DNA of 10,848 nt from assembly GCA_934247125.1 (NCBI GenBank), contig CAKQIZ010000065.1, positions 1 through 10,848 on the forward strand. Direction: 5' to 3'. The DNA comes from an uncultured Clostridia bacterium (lineage in GTDB: Bacteria; Bacillota; Clostridia; Peptostreptococcales; Anaerovoracaceae). Position 1 is the first letter of the stretch. Each line of letters starts with the position of its first letter. Below the pieces are notes generated by a model, which was not told the origin of the DNA, ran no database searches, and was given only the letters and a program-made list of their open reading frames with translations. Below are positions 6,687-10,848 of this stretch, piece by piece. The translations under genes were made by a program, and so were the position numbers.

Positions 6687-8345
6687 ATGACAAGAACATA
6701 CGATGATAAAATGTTTATCGAAACCTTTGAGCACGAATACACATGGCTCAACGGATTTATGAGAAACGTAGCCAGATATGGCGGCAAACAGGCGCTCATC
6801 GATCCGCTCACAGACAGAAGCTGGACTTACAGTGAACTCAATGCAGAGGCGAACAAGCTGGCGCATGCGCTGAAGGTAGATGATGTCGGAAAAGACGATG
6901 TCGTAATGACAGTGCTCGTCAACTGCCCGGAATTCTGCTTTTCATATATCGGCCCCAGAAAAATCGGCGCGATCGTTACGCTTGCGAACTTTAAACTTTC
7001 GTCAGGAGAACTGTCTCTGCTGATCAACCACAACAAGCCAAAGGTAGTGATCTATGCAGCAGAAGTGGCAGAAATGGTGACGGAAGCTATCGGCATGGCG
7101 GAGCACAAGCCGGCAAGCGCGGTGATGGCCGACAATGCGGACAATATACCTGTTCCTGAAGGGCACATCGCATATGACGATTATGTGGGCGGCAAGTCGG
7201 AGAAGGATCCGGTGAAAGATTTCACACCTCATATTTACGATGAAGTAGTGAGGATGTGCACCAGCGGTACGTCATCGCTGCCTAAGAGCGTTCCGCTCAA
7301 CGATATAAACGAAGTGCTGTCGGCACATGACGCCATCATGCACTACCCGCTCAACTACCGCGACGTCTGCATGAACATGACGCCGCTCTTCCACAGAGGC
7401 GGAAGCCATTCCGGCGGTACATGCCCGACATTTTTCGTTGGTGCGACACTGGTGCTGATGAGGATCTTTTCGCCGAGAACGACTCTGCAGTATGTGGAAA
7501 AGTACGGGATCACGTATCTCACGGGTTCCCCTGCAACGCTTGAGATGCTCTCGCACGTACAGGAAAAGACACCGTTCGATCTTTCCAGACTCAGAGGTAT
7601 CGTCACGATGGGAGCGCCGCTCGAAAAATCAGCATGCAAGAGATACCTGGAGATCCTTACACCGAACATCCTTAACGGATACGGTACGACAGAAACCTTC
7701 TGGAACTCATTCCTCAGACCTTACGATCTGCCGCAATACGCAGGTACTGTTGGCGGCAGCTGCATCGATGACGAAGTGAGGATCGTCAAAGTTTATGATG
7801 GACATAAAGCAGAACCGGATGAACTGGTACCGACCGATAATGAGACAGTAGGTGAGATCATCATTCGTTCACCTGGAAAGACGACATACAGCTATTACAA
7901 CAATCCTGAGGAAGAGAAGAAAAAATTCTACAAAGGCTGGATGTATACCGCAGACCTCGGTTTCTGGGACAAAAATCTTTACGTGACCGTGAATGGCAGA
8001 AAAGACGACATGATCGTAAGTTCTGCGGAGAATATCTATCCAACGCAGATAGAGGAGATACTCAACGAGTTTGACAAGGTCGCTGATTCCATCGTGACGG
8101 CCGTGCCGGACAAAGTGCGCGGGCAGGCTGCCGTAGCATATGTAGTTGCAAAGGATCCGTCGCTGACTATCGCCGAGCTTTCACAGTACTGCAGCGATCA
8201 TCCGATGCTTTCCACATATAAGAAGCCGAGATGGTTCGCTATCGTGGACGAGCTGCCGCATACCGCGACCGGCAAGAAGATCCACTATATCATGAAAGAA
8301 AGAGCAGAAGAAGACCTCAAGAACGGACTTCTCAAGAGAAAATAG
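6687..8345 (+). CDS. AMP-forming acyl-CoA ligase, substrate unknown
   Basis: This 552-residue protein belongs to the ANL superfamily, which activates a carboxylic acid with ATP to an acyl-AMP and usually transfers it to CoA. The core motifs are in order. The P-loop TSGTSSLPKS is at 192-201, keeping Lys200 but replacing the usual TTG-x-PKG glycines. YGTTE is at 332-336. YTADLG (420-425) has Ala for Gly but keeps Asp423. NGRKDDMI begins at 436 and retains the hinge-region Arg438. PHTATGK ends in the catalytic Lys530. AAGGAG 7 nt upstream fixes the start. It has its own promoter and no signal peptide. Fatty, aromatic, bile or carnitine-type acids are all possible. A thioesterase gene follows without a terminator, and an adenylate-transferring role is not excluded. 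Confidence 0.88.
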   Translation: MTRTYDDKMFIETFEHEYTWLNGFMRNVARYGGKQALIDPLTDRSWTYSELNAEANKLAHALKVDDVGKDDVVMTVLVNCPEFCFSYIGPRKIGAIVTLANFKLSSGELSLLINHNKPKVVIYAAEVAEMVTEAIGMAEHKPASAVMADNADNIPVPEGHIAYDDYVGGKSEKDPVKDFTPHIYDEVVRMCTSGTSSLPKSVPLNDINEVLSAHDAIMHYPLNYRDVCMNMTPLFHRGGSHSGGTCPTFFVGATLVLMRIFSPRTTLQYVEKYGITYLTGSPATLEMLSHVQEKTPFDLSRLRGIVTMGAPLEKSACKRYLEILTPNILNGYGTTETFWNSFLRPYDLPQYAGTVGGSCIDDEVRIVKVYDGHKAEPDELVPTDNETVGEIIIRSPGKTTYSYYNNPEEEKKKFYKGWMYTADLGFWDKNLYVTVNGRKDDMIVSSAENIYPTQIEEILNEFDKVADSIVTAVPDKVRGQAAVAYVVAKDPSLTIAELSQYCSDHPMLSTYKKPRWFAIVDELPHTATGKKIHYIMKERAEEDLKNGLLKRK

Positions 8346-8521
8346 ACAGTGCTGCTGCAGTCGATCGCAAGGACTCAGGCATTTGCCGGTGTGGCTGGCA
8401 TTTTGCCGGGCTATTTGCGATCCAGGTGCCGATATCAGGAGACGACAGCGTTGCCGGGCGCCTGACCGTGTGTGGCAAATCAGCAGAAGCATTCCACGAC
8501 CAGAAGGAGATGACGCAGGAA
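8346..8521 (+). other. Ligase-thioesterase spacer with inverted and direct repeats
   Basis: GATCGCAA (8363-8370) and TTGCGATC (8415-8422) can pair to enclose 44 nt. Inside are the near-identical direct repeats GGCATTTGCCGG (8378-8389) and GGCATTTTGCCGG (8397-8409). The second can form CTGGCA/TGCCGG with a 3-nt loop. TTGCCGGGC recurs at 8451-8459. There is no T-run, so the two genes are probably co-transcribed. The fold is not a recognised RNA. Confidence 0.35.
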
Positions 8522-8947
8522 ATGTGGGAATACAGAAGAAGAGTACGATATTATGAGACCGACAGGATGGGAGTCGTGCATCATTCGAATTACCTGAGGT
8601 TTCTCGAAGACGCGCGGATGGACTGGATCCGCGACCATATCATAAACTATAACGAAATGGAAAAAATGGGGATCATCATCCCTGTCGTGAGCGCGACCGG
8701 CAACTTCAAGTCTTTCCTTAGATACGACGATGAATTCGCAGTACGCGTATTTCCCGTAAAGTTCACGGGAGTCAGGATCCGCCTGCGATATGAAGTCTAC
8801 AATACGGAGACGGGGGTTCTCTGCTATGACGGAAAGAGCGAGCACTACCTGGCCGAAGACGGCGATTACAGACCGATGTCGATCAAGCGAAAATATCCGG
8901 AGCTTTACGAGGCATTCCGCAAAGCTATGAAGGATGCGGAGAAGTAA
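8522..8947 (+). CDS. YbgC/4HBT-type hotdog acyl-CoA thioesterase
   Basis: The 141-residue protein has the single hotdog-fold length of the YbgC/FcbC 4-hydroxybenzoyl-CoA thioesterase family, which hydrolyses acyl-CoA to free acid and CoA. The N-terminal RVRYYETDRMGVVHHSNYLR stretch is the family signature, with Asp14 in the position of the catalytic aspartate. The start at 8522 is preferred because AAGGAG (8504-8509) is 12 nt upstream and the protein then begins like its relatives. The ATG at 8510 touches that site and cannot use it. A longer open frame reaching back to 8231 overlaps the ligase gene and is not a family N-terminus. The neighbouring ligase suggests a shared acyl-CoA, as substrate or for clean-up. 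Confidence 0.87.
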   Translation: MWEYRRRVRYYETDRMGVVHHSNYLRFLEDARMDWIRDHIINYNEMEKMGIIIPVVSATGNFKSFLRYDDEFAVRVFPVKFTGVRIRLRYEVYNTETGVLCYDGKSEHYLAEDGDYRPMSIKRKYPELYEAFRKAMKDAEK

Positions 8948-8970
8948 TTATCGTTATACAAGATCATGTA

Positions 8971-9060
8971 AAGGCGCAGCGCGCGTGCCGGCCGGGTGAT
9001 ATGGCGCGTCGCAGTGTACCGCGCCGGCCGCATGCGGCCATTCATATGCCATCCGGCATA
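8971..9060. repeat. GC-rich hairpin cluster between thioesterase and ftsH
   Basis: Several short palindromes are packed together. GGCGCG (9003-9008) pairs with CGCGCC (9020-9025) around 11 nt. GGCCGCATGCGGCC (9026-9039) is a perfect 14-bp palindrome. TATGCC/GGCATA (9045-9060) has a 4-nt loop. The stretch is clearly richer in GC than its surroundings and has no open frame I would call a gene. It may be a REP-like intergenic element or a structured 3' end. Confidence 0.45.
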
Positions 9061-9075
9061 CCGGGGCGAATCAAG

Positions 9076-9127
9076 AAAGCAAAATACCGGGGGTATCCGT
9101 AAAGGATATCCGCCGGTATTTTGCTTT
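9076..9127. terminator. Bidirectional terminator between convergent genes
   Basis: AAAGCAAAATACCGG (9076-9090) pairs perfectly with its complement (9113-9127). Inside it, GGGTATCC (9091-9098) pairs with GGATATCC (9104-9111) with one G-T pair, a 5-nt loop and a bulged G at 9112. Both strands end in T-rich arms (TATTTTGCTTT). It can therefore stop the plus-strand thioesterase transcript and the minus-strand ftsH transcript, whose stop codon is 36 bp away. Confidence 0.85.
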
Positions 9128-9162
9128 GCAATTACTTATATTAAAATCTGGTTTTCGTTGTT

Positions 9163-10848
9163 TTATGCATCCTTGCCGGTCTCGCCGGTTTTAGCGGTTT
9201 CGTCGGTCTTGCCGTTCTTGCCGGCCTCGTTCAGCATCGACATGAATTCTTCACCCGTTATAGTTTCCTTTTCATACAGGAACTGTGCGAGCCTGTCCAG
9301 ACTGCTGCGGTTTTCGAGCAGTATCTTCTTAGCCTTTTCATGCTGCTGCTTTACGAGCTGCACTACCTTTTTGTCGATCTCGTTTTGAGTGTCAGCGGAG
9401 CATGCGAGTGAAGCGTCGCCACCGAGATACTGATTGTTCACGACTTCCATTGCGACCATGTCAAATTCTTCACTCATGCCGTATCTTGCGATCATTGCAC
9501 GAGCCAGCTTGGTCGCCTGTTCGATATCGTTTGCGGCACCGGTCGTTATTTCATTGAACGCCACTTCTTCGGCAGCGCGTCCGCCTGTGAAAGTAGCGAT
9601 CTTGTTTTCGATTTCCTGCTTGCTCATCAGATATTTGTCATCCTGCTCCACCTGCAGCGTATAGCCCAGAGCACCGGATGTTCTTGGTATGATGGTGATC
9701 TTCTGGACAGGAGCGGTGTGCGTCTGCATCGCGGCCACCAGAGCATGCCCGATCTCGTGATATGCCACGACCTTCTTTTCCTGATCGGAAAGCACAGCGT
9801 TTTTCTTCTGATATCCCGCGATAACGGTCTCGATGCTCTCCTCGAGGTCAGCCTGGTTTACGGTGCTGCGGCCGTCGCGCACGGCGCGGAGCGCAGCTTC
9901 GTTGATGATATTTGCAAGCTCGGCGCCTGAGGCGCCTGCAGCCATCCTCGCGATCGTGTGATAATCCACATCGGGTTCAGTCTTGATCTTTCTTGCATGC
10001 ACCTTGAGTATCGCTTCTCTTCCCAGCAGGTCAGGAAGCTCTACAGGCACGCGTCTGTCGAATCTTCCCGGTCTTGTCAGCGCCGGGTCCAGCGATTCAG
10101 GTCTGTTAGTGGCTGAGAGGATTATTACGCCGGTGTTTTCCTCGAATCCATCCATTTCTGTGAGCAGCTGGTTCAGCGTCTGTTCACGCTCGTCGTTTCC
10201 TGCGACACGGTCGTCACGCTTCTTTCCGATAGCGTCGATCTCATCGATGAAAACTATGCACGGCGCTTTTTCCTTGGCCTGTTTGAACAGGTCGCGGACC
10301 TTTGAAGCACCCATACCTACGAACATTTCCACGAACTCGGAACCGGAGATAGAGAAGAACGGCACGTTCGACTCACCCGCAACAGCCTTTGCCAGCATTG
10401 TCTTACCTGTTCCCGGAGGACCTACCAGCAGGATACCCTTAGGCATCGACGCTCCGATCTCCGAGTATTTTTTAGGATTGTGCAGATAGTCCACGATTTC
10501 CGAAAGGCTCTCCTTTGCTTCATCTTCGCCTGCAACGTCGCTGAAGCGGATGCCTGCAGTGGACTGGACGTACACCTTGGCATTGCTCTTTCCAAGGCCG
10601 AACGCCATCGAGTCCTTGCCGCCGCCCATCATCTTGCGCCTCATGTACTCACCGATGCCGATGAATAACACGAGAGGCAGGATCAGCGAGAGCAGCATCG
10701 ACAGCATCGGTGACGTGGTCTGCTGTATATCTTTCGTGAACTTCGCGCCGGAATCATAGAGCCTCTCTGTGAGAGTCGGGTCATCCATTACGCCTGTCTT
10801 GTAGATCTTGGTTTCCTTCTTATCTGTGAATACGATCTCGGAATCTTT
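9163..10848 (-). CDS. ftsH: ATP-dependent zinc metalloprotease FtsH (5' end outside window)
   Basis: FtsH is a membrane-anchored hexameric AAA+ protease that extracts and degrades membrane and regulatory proteins. The frame stays open to 10848, so the visible 561 residues lack the start, the first membrane helix and part of the extracytoplasmic domain. Visible in order are the second membrane segment ([21 protein letters not shown]) and Walker A GPPGTGKT near 10399-10422. Then come Walker [10 protein letters not shown], the arginine-finger region [21 protein letters not shown], and the zinc site HEIGH (9745-9759). The C-terminus is a run of Gly/Lys/Thr triplets. An internal ATG at 10788 is not the start because the upstream residues continue the domain. 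It converges on the thioesterase gene across a shared terminator. Confidence 0.97.
   Translation of the reverse strand, partial: KDSEIVFTDKKETKIYKTGVMDDPTLTERLYDSGAKFTKDIQQTTSPMLSMLLSLILPLVLFIGIGEYMRRKMMGGGKDSMAFGLGKSNAKVYVQSTAGIRFSDVAGEDEAKESLSEIVDYLHNPKKYSEIGASMPKGILLVGPPGTGKTMLAKAVAGESNVPFFSISGSEFVEMFVGMGASKVRDLFKQAKEKAPCIVFIDEIDAIGKKRDDRVAGNDEREQTLNQLLTEMDGFEENTGVIILSATNRPESLDPALTRPGRFDRRVPVELPDLLGREAILKVHARKIKTEPDVDYHTIARMAAGASGAELANIINEAALRAVRDGRSTVNQADLEESIETVIAGYQKKNAVLSDQEKKVVAYHEIGHALVAAMQTHTAPVQKITIIPRTSGALGYTLQVEQDDKYLMSKQEIENKIATFTGGRAAEEVAFNEITTGAANDIEQATKLARAMIARYGMSEEFDMVAMEVVNNQYLGGDASLACSADTQNEIDKKVVQLVKQQHEKAKKILLENRSSLDRLAQFLYEKETITGEEFMSMLNEAGKNGKTDETAKTGETGKDA
9169..9222 (-). 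repeat. 9-bp minisatellite encoding the FtsH tail
   Basis: Six degenerate 9-bp units in frame near the 3' end of ftsH encode the triplets [18 protein letters not shown] before a final Ala. On the plus strand the unit is close to TTGCCGGTC. The repeat lies after the helical protease domain, in a tail expected to be flexible. Unit-length changes would keep the frame. Confidence 0.75.

Noticed and set aside
8231..8521. Long N-terminal extension of the thioesterase overlapping the ligase gene
   Set aside because: The extension is out-of-frame ligase sequence and spacer, and the hotdog family begins at about MWEYRRRVRYYETD.

Overview
The window looks like chromosomal DNA of a Gram-positive anaerobe of the Bacillota, probably class Clostridia, with GC near 50% by eye. 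The pointers are strong AGGAG-type ribosome binding sites, frequent AGA/AGG arginine codons, a clostridial-style TyrS with a KMGKT loop, and a prfA-sua5-rpiB-upp gene order that resembles the ywl/upp region of other Bacillota. A family such as Anaerovoracaceae/Mogibacteriaceae is a guess. No mobile element, phage gene, CRISPR array, tRNA or rRNA was seen.

Left end (1-1209): a minus-strand radical SAM gene (32-796) has a clear promoter about 160 nt upstream and a structured leader. The leader starts with a hairpin plus A-rich tail that closely resembles a class I preQ1 (queuosine precursor) riboswitch, followed by two intrinsic-terminator-like hairpins. I infer transcription attenuation by a queuosine-pathway metabolite and a role for the enzyme in queuosine metabolism or salvage.

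Centre left (1210-6157): a plus-strand housekeeping run, prfA (release factor 1), sua5 (threonylcarbamoyl-AMP synthase for tRNA t6A), rpiB (ribose-5-phosphate isomerase B), upp (uracil phosphoribosyltransferase) and tyrS (tyrosyl-tRNA synthetase). It is preceded by an extended -10 promoter and closed by an 18-bp perfect hairpin terminator. Translation genes are mixed with pentose/PRPP-dependent pyrimidine salvage. The prmC gene that often sits between prfA and sua5 is absent.

Centre (6158-6686): a long non-coding region with the most unusual architecture. It holds three copies of TACCAA-N24-TTGGTA at a 73-74 bp period, then a 21-bp direct repeat touching a perfect consensus promoter (TTGACA-N17-TATAAT), then AATGCATAAATA repeats at 20-21 bp spacing over the -10 and start site. 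This looks like a heavily regulated promoter for the next gene.

Centre right (6687-8947): an AMP-forming acyl-CoA ligase with a divergent P-loop, then a YbgC-type hotdog thioesterase; together they could make and release an acyl-CoA of unknown substrate.

Right end (8948-10848): GC-rich hairpins and a bidirectional terminator separate the thioesterase from the convergent ftsH gene. ftsH is cut by the window edge at its 5' end and carries a short minisatellite-encoded tail.
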